A stretch of 64,000 nucleotides of DNA from Bacillaceae bacterium (GCA_017656265.1 JACDOD010000004.1:124001-188000), one strand, 5' to 3'. Positions 20,176 to 30,129 are shown, counted from the first letter of the stretch. Made by a program: numbers and translations. Notes: generated by a model not told the origin, from the letters alone.

Positions 20176-21399
20176 TTGAAGAAAAAAATCATGTTTCCAA
20201 TCGCACTGTTTTTCATTGCAGCAATAACCATCATATCAGGTATGATTAAAATTACTCATGCTGAAGAAGATCAAACCTTTTTTGCCAAATTACATCCTGT
20301 ACATCAAGTCGGCATTCAAAGGCTAGTCCTGCCCGATCCGATACCCCGGTTTGTGTTTGATTCTGGACTTAAGTTTGAATATCCGGATGCAGTAAGAGGC
20401 ATCTATGTTACAGGGCCAACAGCCGGTACGAAACGATTTAACGATTTAATACAGCTGGTGAAATCTACAGATTTAAACGCAATGGTAATCGATATTAAGG
20501 AAGACCATGGAAATCTTACCTTTAAACCTGATGAACATTCGCCGTTTTACGATATTGGAGCTAATTATATTGATGATCCGAGGGCACTCCTTGAACGTCT
20601 GGAAGAAGAAGGGATTTATCCAATTGCCCGGATCGTGGTGTTTAAGGATACACTTCTTGCCCGTAAAAAGCCCGAATGGTCGTTTAGTCAAAACGGGGCC
20701 GTCTGGAAAAATCGGAGAGGTGAGTCTTTTGTCAATCCATTTATTAAAGAAGTATGGGAGTATAATGTCGAAATTGCCATAATGGCAGCAAAATTGGGCT
20801 TTAAGGACATTCAATTTGATTATGTCCGTTTCCCGGAAGGCTTTGAACGCAGAGATGAAATCCTCCAATATTCCGAAGGGGACTACAAAGATTTGGACAT
20901 GGATAATGTTCAAAAACGTGTAAAAGCTGTTACGGATTTTGTTGCCTATGCCAAAAAGCAGCTGGAGCCTTATGATGTGGATGTATCCGTTGATATTTTT
21001 GGATATTCGGCAACGATTCCAGAAGCTCCTGGGATTGGACAGAATTTTACCAAAATCTCTTCACATGTGGATGTCATTTCATCCATGATTTACCCTAGTC
21101 ACTGGACTTCTTATTTTGGAATCCCATTTCCAGATAAGGAACCATACCGACTGGTTACGGAATACGCCAAAGTAGAAAACGAGCGCCTTGCAGAACTGGA
21201 GAACCCGCCTATTTCCCGTCCGTGGATACAGGATTTTGAGGCACCATGGCTATATTACAATGAACCTGTTACACAGTATGGTAAAGCAGAGGTAGAGGCG
21301 CAAATTCGGGCACTGAATGAAAATGGCATTAATGAATTCCTGATCTGGAATCCAGCCAATCGATATTCTCCTGGTGTTGACTATACACCCCTTGATTAA
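20176..21399 (+). CDS. Putative secreted/anchored glycoside hydrolase (DUF4015)
   Basis: This 407-residue protein has an N-terminal hydrophobic segment (about residues 4-24, ending near THAEE) that may be a cleaved signal. The body matches DUF4015 glycoside-hydrolase-like TIM barrels: RGIYVTGPTAGTKRFNDLIQ, AMVIDIKEDHGNLTF, FKDIQFDYVRFPEG and DVSVDIFGYSATIP. Conserved acids in DIKED and FDYVRFPEG are candidate catalytic residues. The start is TTG, about nine bases after GGGGG. The substrate is unknown; a wall polysaccharide is plausible. Confidence 0.8.
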   Translation: MKKKIMFPIALFFIAAITIISGMIKITHAEEDQTFFAKLHPVHQVGIQRLVLPDPIPRFVFDSGLKFEYPDAVRGIYVTGPTAGTKRFNDLIQLVKSTDLNAMVIDIKEDHGNLTFKPDEHSPFYDIGANYIDDPRALLERLEEEGIYPIARIVVFKDTLLARKKPEWSFSQNGAVWKNRRGESFVNPFIKEVWEYNVEIAIMAAKLGFKDIQFDYVRFPEGFERRDEILQYSEGDYKDLDMDNVQKRVKAVTDFVAYAKKQLEPYDVDVSVDIFGYSATIPEAPGIGQNFTKISSHVDVISSMIYPSHWTSYFGIPFPDKEPYRLVTEYAKVENERLAELENPPISRPWIQDFEAPWLYYNEPVTQYGKAEVEAQIRALNENGINEFLIWNPANRYSPGVDYTPLD

Positions 21400-21404
21400 A
21401 AAGA

Positions 21405-21452
21405 AGAGCAATCCTTTAGGTGAAATCTTGTACCTGAAGGATTGCTCTTTTT
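21405..21452. terminator. Bidirectional terminator
   Basis: AGAGCAATCCTT...AGGT pairs with ACCT...AAGGATTGCTCT, followed by TTTTT, with A residues on the other flank. It serves convergent genes on both sides. Confidence 0.85.
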
Positions 21453-21633
21453 ATTTTTCCCGGGTCTGTTCCGGCCAGTTAGCCTGCAATTGCGTCATTC
21501 GCTTTGAAAATTTATTTTTCTGCCCACGGCTAAAAAATGTTTCTCCTATTTTTTGCGGAATGACGGCTAAAAAAGCGGTGAACCCAACAACAAGTACTGC
21601 CAGAAGAATAAAATCGATCAAAAAAGGTTTCAT
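21451..21633 (-). CDS. Small membrane protein, unknown
   Basis: This 60-residue protein begins MKPFLIDFILLAVLVVGFTA with one strong membrane helix and a basic cytoplasmic tail. GGAGGT precedes the ATG at good spacing. No family recognised. Confidence 0.65.
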   Translation of the reverse strand: MKPFLIDFILLAVLVVGFTAFLAVIPQKIGETFFSRGQKNKFSKRMTQLQANWPEQTREK

Positions 21634-21725
21634 ATTTTTACCTCCATCATCATTTATATACTATTGTAGTGGATGTTTAGCTTTTTTAAAAGTGGGTATT
21701 TTAAGTAACGAAGAACGGGCCTGAT

Positions 21726-21754
21726 TTAACATATGGTCGAACTTTCGTTATAAT
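21726..21754 (+). promoter_or_regulatory. SigA promoter of yjbC-spx
   Basis: TTAACA, a 17-base spacer and consensus TATAAT lie 40 bases before yjbC. Confidence 0.75.
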
Positions 21755-21793
21755 GATTAAGAATCAAACAATAAGGGAGTAGATTTTAAGTCA

Positions 21794-22387
21794 ATGAATT
21801 GGTATGAAAAATTAAATCAGTATTTTCCAGTCGAAGAAATGAAATCAAAGGAACACATGGAAACTTTGTTACGGGAGAAAGGGGACGTATACCACAAAGA
21901 TGAGGGGAAGCATCATGTTTTGATGTATGCAGAATTTGACACCTTTATCTTTATTGATTACGTATACGTTTCTAAAGATGCAAGAGGTCAGGGTATTGGA
22001 CAGAAGCTAATGGAAAAACTGAAATCCAGAGGAAAACCGATTATCCTGGAAGTAGAGCCGGTAGACTATGAGGACAGTGATACAGAAAAACGGCTTCGTT
22101 TTTATCAGAGAGAGGGATTTAAGCACGCCCAATCAATTGGCTATAAGCGGCGTTCTCTGGCAACCAATGAAGTCAATCAGATGGAAATTTTGTACTGGTC
22201 ACCAGAAGATGAATCTGAAGAAGCTATTTTTGAAAAGATGAAGAAGCTTTATGAAAATATTCATACGTATAAAGATGAAGAAATATATGGCCAGTCTTTT
22301 CAGCCAACGGAAGAAGTTTTAACATTTGATGAGAATCGGGAAGAAAATATTTTTGATGATATACGAGAGGCAGAAGAGATGAAATAA
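21794..22387 (+). CDS. yjbC: GNAT-family acetyltransferase YjbC
   Basis: This 197-residue protein has a GNAT core, with the acetyl-CoA loop in VSKDARGQGIGQKLMEKL near residues 60-77, and an acidic C-terminal extension. It lies directly upstream of spx, as in B. subtilis. Acceptor unknown. The only ribosome site seen (AAGGGAG) is unusually far, about 14 bases from the ATG. Confidence 0.85.
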   Translation: MNWYEKLNQYFPVEEMKSKEHMETLLREKGDVYHKDEGKHHVLMYAEFDTFIFIDYVYVSKDARGQGIGQKLMEKLKSRGKPIILEVEPVDYEDSDTEKRLRFYQREGFKHAQSIGYKRRSLATNEVNQMEILYWSPEDESEEAIFEKMKKLYENIHTYKDEEIYGQSFQPTEEVLTFDENREENIFDDIREAEEMK

Positions 22388-22393
22388 TACGCA

Positions 22394-22429
22394 GGGGACT
22401 GACTTTATATATCCGGGTCAGTCCCTTTT
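22394..22429 (+). terminator. Hairpin between yjbC and spx
   Basis: GGGACTGAC pairs with GTCAGTCCC, followed by TTTT. It probably gives partial termination before the separate spx promoter. Confidence 0.65.
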
Positions 22430-22500
22430 GTTTATTAGCCTTTTTACGTTTTTATTCTGATTTTTTAGGGTAAGGAAAAATAAAGATTTCATATAACACC

Positions 22501-22529
22501 TTACGTTTTACTCGGAAATGTAGTATACT
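22501..22529 (+). promoter_or_regulatory. spx-proximal promoter
   Basis: TTACGT, 17 bases and TATACT, with a TG near the -10, lie 100 bases before spx. No clear PerR or YodB operator was recognised. Confidence 0.5.
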
Positions 22530-22629
22530 ATAGATAGGATTTTCAAATTAGAGTAATTTTAATTTAATATGTGTTAAAATCAACTGGTTATTTTGATAAA
22601 TTTTTCCTTTTTAAAGGAGTGTGAAGCAC

Positions 22630-23025
22630 ATGGTTACATTGTTTACTTCACCAAGTTGTACATCATGCCGAAAAGCAAAAGCGTGGCTGGAAGAGCATAA
22701 CATACCGTTTATCGAAAGAAATATTTTTTCAGAGCCTCTGACAGTAGATGAGGTAAAGGATATTTTGCGAATGACAGAAGACGGGACTGATGAGATCATT
22801 TCGACCCGCTCAAAAGCGTTTCAAAAGCTTAATGTCAATCTGGATCATCTGCCGCTTAAGGATCTCATCCGTTTAATTCAGGAAAATCCAGGATTATTGC
22901 GCCGTCCGATTATTCTTGACGAGAAACGGTTGCAGGTAGGTTATAATGAAGATGAAATTCGCCGCTTCTTGCCAAGAACGGTTCGTACATTCCAATTGCG
23001 TGAAGCTCAGCGGCTAGTAAACTAA
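22630..23025 (+). CDS. spx: Redox stress regulator Spx
   Basis: This 131-residue ArsC-fold protein begins [17 protein letters not shown], with the redox switch Cys10-x-x-Cys13, and contains GLLRRPII and [13 protein letters not shown]. Spx binds the RNA polymerase alpha C-terminal domain and rewires transcription under disulfide stress. It is degraded by ClpXP with the adaptor YjbH, encoded at 30.3 kb. AAAGGAG precedes the ATG; an upstream GTG is rejected by comparison with the family. Confidence 0.97.
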   Translation: MVTLFTSPSCTSCRKAKAWLEEHNIPFIERNIFSEPLTVDEVKDILRMTEDGTDEIISTRSKAFQKLNVNLDHLPLKDLIRLIQENPGLLRRPIILDEKRLQVGYNEDEIRRFLPRTVRTFQLREAQRLVN

Positions 23026-23045
23026 ATACTCTTTGCCACATGAAT

Positions 23046-23074
23046 AACCCTTGCAGGAATTTGCAAGGGTTTTG
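23046..23074 (+). terminator. spx terminator
   Basis: AACCCTTGCA pairs with TGCAAGGGTT, followed by TT. Confidence 0.75.
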
Positions 23075-23089
23075 ACTTTCGTACTAAAA

Positions 23090-23764
23090 TTATGCATTTT
23101 TTTCCTGACGTTTGTTTACGATGTAGCCATAGGCAATTACGAAAAGAATAATTCCGATTGGGATCAGATAATGGAGAACATGATAATGCTCAAAAAATTC
23201 AGCAAAACGTTTTTCCCCGAGGATCATTTCACCAGCTGTATAAGCGAGAATTCCCGCTCCAATATAGATCGTAATCGGAAATCGTTCCATGAATGTCAGG
23301 ATAAGCTTGCTGCCCCATATGATAATCGGCACAGAAACCAGCAACCCGAAAATGACGAGCCAGATGTTTCCGTGTGAAGCTCCGGCGATGGCCAGTACAT
23401 TGTCAAATCCCATCACAATATCAGCAAATACAATTGTCTTTATGGCTGAAAGCAAATTATCCTGAGCTTCAATTTCAATGTCATCTTCTTTATCTGTCAG
23501 TAATTTAATAGCAATGTAGATCAGTAAAATACCGCCGACAAATTTTAAAAATGGAATTTTCAGTAAATACAGGGCGACTGCAGTCAACAGCACCCGTACA
23601 GCTACGGCAAGGCCTGTCCCCCAGAATATGGCTTTGTTTCGCTGTTCTTTAGGCAAATTACGGCTGGCTAATGCAATCACGATGGCATTATCACCGCCCA
23701 ATACTAAGTCAATTCCGATAATGATTAAAATGGCTTTTATCATCTCTATGTCCAGAAATTCCAC
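23090..23764 (-). CDS. yjbE: TerC-family membrane protein YjbE
   Basis: This 224-residue protein has about seven membrane helices and the TerC acidic motifs LVLGGDNAIVIA and DIVMGFDNVLAIAG, which may bind metal ions. TerC proteins have been linked to manganese export and metalation of secreted enzymes. The start is GTG, nine bases after GGGAGG. No yybP-ykoY manganese riboswitch was recognised upstream. Confidence 0.88.
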   Translation of the reverse strand: MEFLDIEMIKAILIIIGIDLVLGGDNAIVIALASRNLPKEQRNKAIFWGTGLAVAVRVLLTAVALYLLKIPFLKFVGGILLIYIAIKLLTDKEDDIEIEAQDNLLSAIKTIVFADIVMGFDNVLAIAGASHGNIWLVIFGLLVSVPIIIWGSKLILTFMERFPITIYIGAGILAYTAGEMILGEKRFAEFFEHYHVLHYLIPIGIILFVIAYGYIVNKRQEKNA

Positions 23765-24135
23765 GCAGACAAACCTCCCAGCATATACCTCGTGACAATT
23801 CAATAGAAATAAGGTAAAATGTGTTACTAAATCATTTGCGTGATGACTTAATCAATATAGTTGATTAACAGACATATGTCAAGGAAAGCAGGCAAATGCT
23901 GAAATTTTAAAAATAAAGGTTTTCTATTTTCAATATTCGTAAAAGTATCATAAAATATAAATAAGACCTTTTTCGTTTTTTCGGGTCAGCAATAACGATG
24001 TTGTCATATACATCGGACCAGATCCGTTCATCAGGTGAATGAAAACGTTATAGATAGATAAAAATCATTTGATATAAATAAGTCATAAATAGTTTTTTCC
24101 TTCCCATTATTACCTTATAGAAGGGAGAGGTAAGT
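23765..24135. other. Divergent yjbE-mecA intergenic region
   Basis: About 370 bases without a credible ORF. A short AATCAA/TTGATT inverted repeat lies near 23850-23866. GGGAGAGG before 24136 is the mecA ribosome site. No confident operator was found. Confidence 0.4.
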
Positions 24136-24822
24136 ATGGAAATCGAGCGTATAAATGATAACACCCTGAAGTTTTATATTTCCTATATGGACATTGAAGA
24201 TCGAGGTTTTGACCGGGATGAAATCTGGTACAATCGTGAAAAGAGTGAGCAGCTTTTTTGGGAAATGATGGATGAAGTGAATGATCAGGAAGACTTTACA
24301 ATAGATGGCCCCCTCTGGATTCAAGTACAAGCTCTGGATAAGGGGCTAGAGATTGTTGTAACCAAAGCGCAAATGTCTAAAGATGGACAAAAGCTTGAGT
24401 TGCCACAGGAAGATGGGAAAACCATTGAGATGCCAGTGGACGATAAACTGGAAGCGTTGCTTGAACAAAAGTTTCAAAGTGAGAAAAATCATGAAGAAGA
24501 AGTAGAACTGGAACCGGATCTCGAAAGCGAATTGTCCTTTATTGTGAGATTTGAGGACATTGAAGATGCCATTCAGCTAAGCCTGGCATTTACCGATGGG
24601 TATCCGTTTCAGGATCGCCTTTATCACTTTGAAAACTCTTACTACCTTTGCATTCAGTTTAATGATGATGAACTTGATGATGAGGAGCAGGAAAATATAT
24701 TAAGCCATATCCTGGAGTTTGGCCATGAAACAGGAATTACCATTTTCCGCCTGCAGGAATATGGCAAAATCATTCTTGCAGACCATGCCCTTGAACAATT
24801 GCAAAAGCATTTCCGTTCATAA
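24136..24822 (+). CDS. mecA: Adaptor protein MecA
   Basis: This 228-residue adaptor begins MEIERINDNTLKFYISYMDIEDRGF, the typical N-terminal substrate-binding domain. An acidic linker (about residues 115-135) leads to the C-terminal ClpC-binding domain (SELSFIVRFEDIEDAIQLS). MecA hands ComK and other substrates to ClpCP and so represses competence. The order mecA-coiA fits, with cls interposed here. Confidence 0.95.
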   Translation: MEIERINDNTLKFYISYMDIEDRGFDRDEIWYNREKSEQLFWEMMDEVNDQEDFTIDGPLWIQVQALDKGLEIVVTKAQMSKDGQKLELPQEDGKTIEMPVDDKLEALLEQKFQSEKNHEEEVELEPDLESELSFIVRFEDIEDAIQLSLAFTDGYPFQDRLYHFENSYYLCIQFNDDELDDEEQENILSHILEFGHETGITIFRLQEYGKIILADHALEQLQKHFRS

Positions 24823-24863
24823 ATGCTGAACGAAAAAATGAAAACCCAACCATCGTTGACAAC

Positions 24864-24895
24864 AAACCCTTGCTGCTCAAAAAGCAAGGGTTTTT
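24864..24895 (+). terminator. mecA terminator
   Basis: AAACCCTTGCT pairs with AGCAAGGGTTT, followed by TT. Confidence 0.8.
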
Positions 24896-24988
24896 AAGTG
24901 GACCTGATGACCTTACTATGAAACATACGGATAACGAATTACGTAAAAAAGAGGCAGGAAGATGAAAAAGTAAGGAAGGTCGCATAAC

Positions 24989-26500
24989 ATGGTAAAACGA
25001 ATTCAGATTTTGGTCTTTATGGCAATGATTGCAGCTGTGCTGTACATAACAAATGACTACTGGGCAGGTTGGTTCCTGACCTTCTTTTCTATTTTTATGT
25101 CCGTATCAGCAGTTTTTATTGGTTTCATGATTTTTATGGAAAATCGTAATCCAAGACAGACCCTCAATTGGATTATTGTACTGGCTGCTTTTCCAGTGAT
25201 CGGGTTTTTGTTTTATTTATTTTTTGGACAAAATTATCGAAAGCGAAAGATGTTTGCGGAAAAGGCAGAGCTGGATGAACAGGCCATTCGAAAAATTGAA
25301 GGAAACCGCACCATCAGTGAAACAGAATGGGAAAAGGCAGGAGAGCATCAGAAGCTGCTATTAAACCTGGCTCAGAAGATGGGAAGTTCCCCCATTTCAT
25401 TTGATACAGAAACAAAGGTTCTAACAAATGGGGCAGAAGCCTTTCCGGCTATGCTGGAGGCAATTAAACAGGCGAAACATCATATTCATCTCGAATTTTA
25501 TATTGTTCGGAATGATCAGATTGGAAAAGAATTAAAAGACCTTCTCATACAGAAGGCCGGGGAGGGAGTTGAAGTCCGCTTTTTGTATGATGCAGTAGGG
25601 AGCTGGAAATTATCGAAACAATTTAAGGATGAGCTACTATCATCAGGAGTAAATTTTGTCCCATTTTCACCGGTTAAACTTCCATTTTTAAATAATAAAA
25701 TTAATTTTCGAAATCACCGCAAAATCATCGTGATTGACGGTAAAGAAGGATTTGTCGGGGGACTGAATATCGGTGATGAATACCTTGGACGCAATCCTTA
25801 CTATGGGAACTGGCGTGATACCCATTTATATTTGAAGGGAGAAGCGGTCCGAAGCCTGCAATTGATTTTTTTGCGGGATTGGTTCTATATGACAGGGAAG
25901 TCTTTATTAAAACAGTCGTATTTGTCTACCGAATTATCGGATGTAAAATCTGATGGGGGCGTCCAGCTTATTGCCGGTGGCCCGGATGGACGATGGGAAG
26001 TGATTAAAAATGTATTCTTCTCGATGATTGTCTCAGCCAAACATTCTATCTGGATTGCTTCCCCATACTTTATACCAGATGAAGATATTTTAACGGCGTT
26101 GAAGGTAGCTGCATTAAGCGGGCTGGATGTCAGGCTGTTGGTTCCAAGCAGACCTGATAAACGGATTGTGTTCTATGCTTCCAGATCCTATTTTCTTGAG
26201 CTGTTAGAAGCTGGAGTGAAAATCTATGAATACCAGGAAGGCTTTATGCACAGTAAAATAATTATTGTAGACAACGAACTCGCTTCTATCGGAACTGCTA
26301 ATATGGATATGCGAAGCTTTCACTTGAATTTTGAAGTCAATGCATTTTTATATAAGACAGCCAGTACCAGGAAGCTGGTCAGTGATTTTTCAGAGGATGT
26401 ACACCGTTCAACTGAACTGAACTTCCGGGATTTTCGGAGACGCCCGGTCTATAAACGCCTCCTTGAATCAACCTGCCGACTCCTGTCTCCTCTTTTATAA
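24989..26500 (+). CDS. cls: Cardiolipin synthase
   Basis: This 503-residue phospholipase-D-superfamily enzyme has two N-terminal membrane helices and two HKD motifs: HRKIIVIDG near residue 240 and HSKIIIVDN near residue 418. It condenses two phosphatidylglycerols into cardiolipin at the membrane. The length and the PLD-nuclease N-terminal anchor are typical. It is inserted between mecA and coiA. Confidence 0.95.
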   Translation: MVKRIQILVFMAMIAAVLYITNDYWAGWFLTFFSIFMSVSAVFIGFMIFMENRNPRQTLNWIIVLAAFPVIGFLFYLFFGQNYRKRKMFAEKAELDEQAIRKIEGNRTISETEWEKAGEHQKLLLNLAQKMGSSPISFDTETKVLTNGAEAFPAMLEAIKQAKHHIHLEFYIVRNDQIGKELKDLLIQKAGEGVEVRFLYDAVGSWKLSKQFKDELLSSGVNFVPFSPVKLPFLNNKINFRNHRKIIVIDGKEGFVGGLNIGDEYLGRNPYYGNWRDTHLYLKGEAVRSLQLIFLRDWFYMTGKSLLKQSYLSTELSDVKSDGGVQLIAGGPDGRWEVIKNVFFSMIVSAKHSIWIASPYFIPDEDILTALKVAALSGLDVRLLVPSRPDKRIVFYASRSYFLELLEAGVKIYEYQEGFMHSKIIIVDNELASIGTANMDMRSFHLNFEVNAFLYKTASTRKLVSDFSEDVHRSTELNFRDFRRRPVYKRLLESTCRLLSPLL

Positions 26501-26513
26501 GATTGACAGGGTG

Positions 26514-26546
26514 GATGACAGCTATGATCGGGCTGTCATCTTTTTT
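26514..26546 (+). terminator. cls terminator
   Basis: GATGACAGC pairs with GCTGTCATC, followed by TTTTTT. Confidence 0.85.
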
Positions 26547-26613
26547 ATTATTTTGCAGGATTTTAAGCATCTTTTTCAGAATACATTTATAGATTTTTGA
26601 AAGGGGGTTTCCT

Positions 26614-27819
26614 ATGTTAACAGCCCAGGATCAGCAGGGGAAATCAGTAATATTGTATCGGTATCCGAAAGAGCAGATTGCATCGTTTAAAAAGAAATCC
26701 TTTTATTGTCCTGTGTGCAGGGAGAAGGTGTACATCCGTGCCGGAGATCGTATGATACCTCATTTTGCTCATTATAAAAAAAGTGCATGCAAGGGACAAA
26801 TGACGGGGGAAGGAGATGTTCACAGGCAGGGGAAAATGGATTTGTTTGACTGGCTTACGAATCAGCGAATACCCGCTGCTCTGGAGTTCTACTTGCCGGC
26901 TATTCAGCAGCGTCCGGACATACTTATCAAATGGAATCATCGGCTCTTCTCCATTGAATATCAGTGTTCCCCCATTTCCCGGGAAATGTTTCTCAAGCGG
27001 ACCAGGTCCTATCGCCGCCTCGACATTATCCCTTTATGGATTTCCGGCAGTAAACATATTCTCTCAAACTATTCTAATAAAGTAAGGTTGTCTAATTACG
27101 AGCAATATCTATTCTATCAATGGAATCATCATTCTCCTGCTGTACTCTATTTTTATTCTCCTCATAACAAAAGACTGACCATTCTACAGCAACCCTATGC
27201 CCTCCGATCTGTTCACTATGGTACATGCCGAATTCATCCGTTGTCTCACCTATCCTTTCCACAATTGTTTCACATAACCTATCAGTCAGATTCATGGATT
27301 TTTTCAGTCTGGAAAAAAGTAAAGAGTCAATTCAGACTACATCGATCTAATTTTTATGTGAATGAAGATGCCCGCTACAGAAGGTGGCTTTACAGTATGG
27401 GCTATCATCCCCAGCATCTACCTTCTGTCATCCACCTCCCGACACCTAACCACTTTCAGCTGGAATTGCCGCCATACATCTGGCAGAGCAGGATCATCCT
27501 GTCCTATTTACACCCGCTTTCATCTGGAATGACATTTACTGCAGAAAATGTTTATCAAGTACTGGGAAGAAAGATGCTGTCCCGAAAATTCCTCCCTTTT
27601 GTTCGAAACCCATTCAACCCCATTGATGAATATTTACATCTTTTACAACTAACTGGACATGTAGAAACAATCAGAGATGGTGTATATCGCAAAAGGAAAG
27701 ATTTTCAGTTTTTTCATACTCTGGATCAGGCTCTGGCAGAAGATGAAAAATTATTACGGTTTCTGGCTAAAATGGTAAATAGGAGTTCTCGCTATTCTAA
27801 CCATGAACAAAACGAATAA
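26614..27819 (+). CDS. coiA: Competence protein CoiA
   Basis: This 401-residue protein has an N-terminal zinc-ribbon-like module (CPVC...HFAHYKKSAC) followed by a restriction-endonuclease-like core (RPDILIKWNHRLFSIEYQCS, with Asp and Glu-x-Gln in PD-(D/E)xK arrangement). CoiA acts after DNA uptake in transformation. It lies between cls and pepF. Several His/Tyr/Ser-rich stretches in the C-terminal half are family typical. Confidence 0.9.
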   Translation: MLTAQDQQGKSVILYRYPKEQIASFKKKSFYCPVCREKVYIRAGDRMIPHFAHYKKSACKGQMTGEGDVHRQGKMDLFDWLTNQRIPAALEFYLPAIQQRPDILIKWNHRLFSIEYQCSPISREMFLKRTRSYRRLDIIPLWISGSKHILSNYSNKVRLSNYEQYLFYQWNHHSPAVLYFYSPHNKRLTILQQPYALRSVHYGTCRIHPLSHLSFPQLFHITYQSDSWIFSVWKKVKSQFRLHRSNFYVNEDARYRRWLYSMGYHPQHLPSVIHLPTPNHFQLELPPYIWQSRIILSYLHPLSSGMTFTAENVYQVLGRKMLSRKFLPFVRNPFNPIDEYLHLLQLTGHVETIRDGVYRKRKDFQFFHTLDQALAEDEKLLRFLAKMVNRSSRYSNHEQNE

Positions 27820-27930
27820 AGAGTGAGAAATTCTAAATTCAATAAAGTGGTGAATCTGGTTTAAAATATAGAAGGATTTTCCACGCTCAATCAAGAAAAG
27901 GAAAAGAGAAGAAAAAGAGGAGGGATCAAG

Positions 27931-29739
27931 GTGGCAAATAATACAAAAGAGTTGCCAAAACGAAACGAAATACCTGAGGAGAGAACCTGGAAACTTGAAG
28001 ATATTTTTGAAACAGATGAGGCATGGGAAAAAGAATTTGATGACATCAAACAGGTGTATCCGCAAATAAAAAAATATCAGGGAAAACTGTCTGAATCGGC
28101 TGAGCAGCTGCTCAGCATGCTGAAATTCCAGGATGAAATCTCAATGAGAATCGGTAAGCTGTATACGTATGCGCATATGCGTTATGACCAGGATACCACT
28201 AATTCCCACTATCAGGAGTTAAATAGCCGAGCAGAAAATTTAATTACACTGGTGTCGAGCGCCATGAGTTTTATCACTCCTGAGATTCTGTCCATGAGTG
28301 ATGAAAAAATTGATTCATTTTTAAAAGAAAATGAAGAATTGAAACAGTATGAACATTATTTAAAAAATGCAGTTCGGCAGCGTCCGCATGTACTGAATGA
28401 GAGAGAGGAAGCGATTCTGGCAGAAGCTTCAGAGGTTACTTCTAATCCTTCCCAGACCTTTGGTATGCTGAATAATGCCGATCTGAAATTCCCGGCAGTG
28501 AAGGATGAGGAGGGAAATGAAATTGACCTCACCCATGGAAGATATATCCGCTTTTTAGAATCCGATAATCGCCGGGTTCGAAAAGATGCCTTTACAGCGA
28601 TGTATGAAACCTATGGAAAATATAAGAATACCTTTGCTTCTACTCTAAGCGGAAGTGTGAAGAAGGATAATTTCTATGCCAAAATCCGTAATTACGAATC
28701 TGCCCGTCAGGCTGCTCTGAATCCGAATAATATTCCGGAAAAGGTCTATGACAATCTGGTAGAAGCAGTCAATGAAAAACTTCACCTGCTGCAGCGCTAC
28801 ATGGGACTAAAGAAAAAAATATTAGGTGTAGATGAGTTACATATGTATGATATCTATACACCTCTGGTTAAAGATGTGAAAATGGAAGTAACCTATGATG
28901 AAGCACAGGATTTAGTTTTAAGAGGTCTTGCCCCTCTGGGAGAAGAGTATCAGGAAATTTTAAGAGAAGGGTTTCAGAACCGCTGGATTGATGTGGAGGA
29001 AAACAAAGGAAAGAGAAGCGGAGCCTATTCTTCTGGTGCTTATGGAACCAATCCATACATTTTATTAAACTGGCAGAACAATGTGAATAACCTGTTTACG
29101 CTAGCTCATGAATTAGGGCATTCTGTTCATAGCTATTACACACGAAAATATCAGCCATACCGATATGGAAACTATTCCATTTTTGTCGCCGAAGTAGCGT
29201 CAACCACAAATGAAAATCTGCTCAATGACTATTTGCTCAAGGAAACGGAGGATACGAGTAAAAAGTTATATTTGCTGAATCATTTCCTTGAAGGATTTAG
29301 AGCAACGGTTTATCGACAGACCATGTTTGCTGAATTTGAGCATGATATTCATGTCCGGGTTCAAAATGGAGAAGCACTGACGGCGGATAAATTAACCAAC
29401 ATTTATTATGATCTCAACAAAAAATACTTCGGTGAAGATGTCGTTGTTGATGAGGAAATCGGTCTGGAGTGGGCACGTATTCCTCACTTCTATTACAACT
29501 ATTATGTGTATCAATATGCGACTGGGTTCTCTGCAGCTGCAGCATTATCCTCTCAGATTCTGACAGAAGGTGAATCTGCTGTAGAACGTTATGTGGATTT
29601 CTTAAAAGCAGGAAGCAGTGACTACCCGATTGAAGTATTAAAACGTGCCGGGGTGGATATGACATCGAAGCAGCCTATCCTGGAAGCTCTGGACGTATTT
29701 GAGGAGAAATTAAATGAGCTGGAGAACTTGATCAAATAG
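27931..29739 (+). CDS. pepF: Oligoendopeptidase F
   Basis: This 602-residue M3-family zinc peptidase has HELGH near residue 392 (LAHELGHSVHSYY) and the downstream glutamate in EVASTTNE. It cleaves short cytosolic peptides, complementing Opp import. The start is GTG preceded by GAGGAGGG. The position after coiA matches B. subtilis. Confidence 0.95.
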   Translation: MANNTKELPKRNEIPEERTWKLEDIFETDEAWEKEFDDIKQVYPQIKKYQGKLSESAEQLLSMLKFQDEISMRIGKLYTYAHMRYDQDTTNSHYQELNSRAENLITLVSSAMSFITPEILSMSDEKIDSFLKENEELKQYEHYLKNAVRQRPHVLNEREEAILAEASEVTSNPSQTFGMLNNADLKFPAVKDEEGNEIDLTHGRYIRFLESDNRRVRKDAFTAMYETYGKYKNTFASTLSGSVKKDNFYAKIRNYESARQAALNPNNIPEKVYDNLVEAVNEKLHLLQRYMGLKKKILGVDELHMYDIYTPLVKDVKMEVTYDEAQDLVLRGLAPLGEEYQEILREGFQNRWIDVEENKGKRSGAYSSGAYGTNPYILLNWQNNVNNLFTLAHELGHSVHSYYTRKYQPYRYGNYSIFVAEVASTTNENLLNDYLLKETEDTSKKLYLLNHFLEGFRATVYRQTMFAEFEHDIHVRVQNGEALTADKLTNIYYDLNKKYFGEDVVVDEEIGLEWARIPHFYYNYYVYQYATGFSAAAALSSQILTEGESAVERYVDFLKAGSSDYPIEVLKRAGVDMTSKQPILEALDVFEEKLNELENLIK

Positions 29740-29798
29740 TGTTTTGCTGAAATATAAATCAGAGATGGAATCAGACAACTGATCCCATCCGTATCAAT

Positions 29799-29844
29799 GG
29801 GTTAATGCAAGGAAGGGATTTTCCTTACCGCATTAACCCTTTTT
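29799..29844. terminator. Bidirectional terminator after pepF
   Basis: GGGTTAATGC pairs with GCATTAACCC, with T runs; it overlaps the stop codon of the convergent small gene. Confidence 0.8.
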
Positions 29845-30033
29845 CATTCGCGGATGTGAACGAAATCCTTTAAATACCTTTCGATAAAACAAACTGTAGA
29901 AAAAGAAATAAAGGGCAATAAAGAATACAGGCAGAGTCAGTATTCTGGGAAAGAGGTTCATCATACCAAGAAGGTTAAAAAAGAAGGCTGCCACTGCAAT
30001 AGGAAACATGATCCAGGGAAGTATGTTTTTCAT
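29833..30033 (-). CDS. Small two-helix membrane protein, unknown
   Basis: This 66-residue protein begins MKNILPWIMFPIAVAAFFFN, has two membrane helices and ends in a strongly basic tail (KVFKGFRSHPRMKKG). AGGAGGA is seven bases before the chosen ATG; two ATGs just upstream are alternatives. No family recognised. Confidence 0.6.
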   Translation of the reverse strand: MKNILPWIMFPIAVAAFFFNLLGMMNLFPRILTLPVFFIALYFFFYSLFYRKVFKGFRSHPRMKKG

Positions 30034-30106
30034 CATCATTCCTCCTGATACTATAACTATATGTCCAGGCACCAGGAGATATGAACATCGACACTATGTG
30101 ACAATT

Positions 30107-30124
30107 TTGTGAAAAAGTTCACGT
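30107..30124 (+). promoter_or_regulatory. Rex-type operator upstream of RoxS
   Basis: TTGTGAAAAAGTTCACGT closely matches the Rex palindrome TTGTGAA-N4-TTCACAA. Rex senses the NADH/NAD ratio and represses roxS in B. subtilis. A second half-conserved copy (TTGTGAAGTGTTTCGA) overlaps the -35 at about 30130. Confidence 0.7.
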
Positions 30125-30129
30125 ATCTA

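Noticed and set aside
23765-24135. Possible yybP-ykoY manganese riboswitch before the TerC-family gene
   Set aside because: The conserved riboswitch blocks were not found on either strand.
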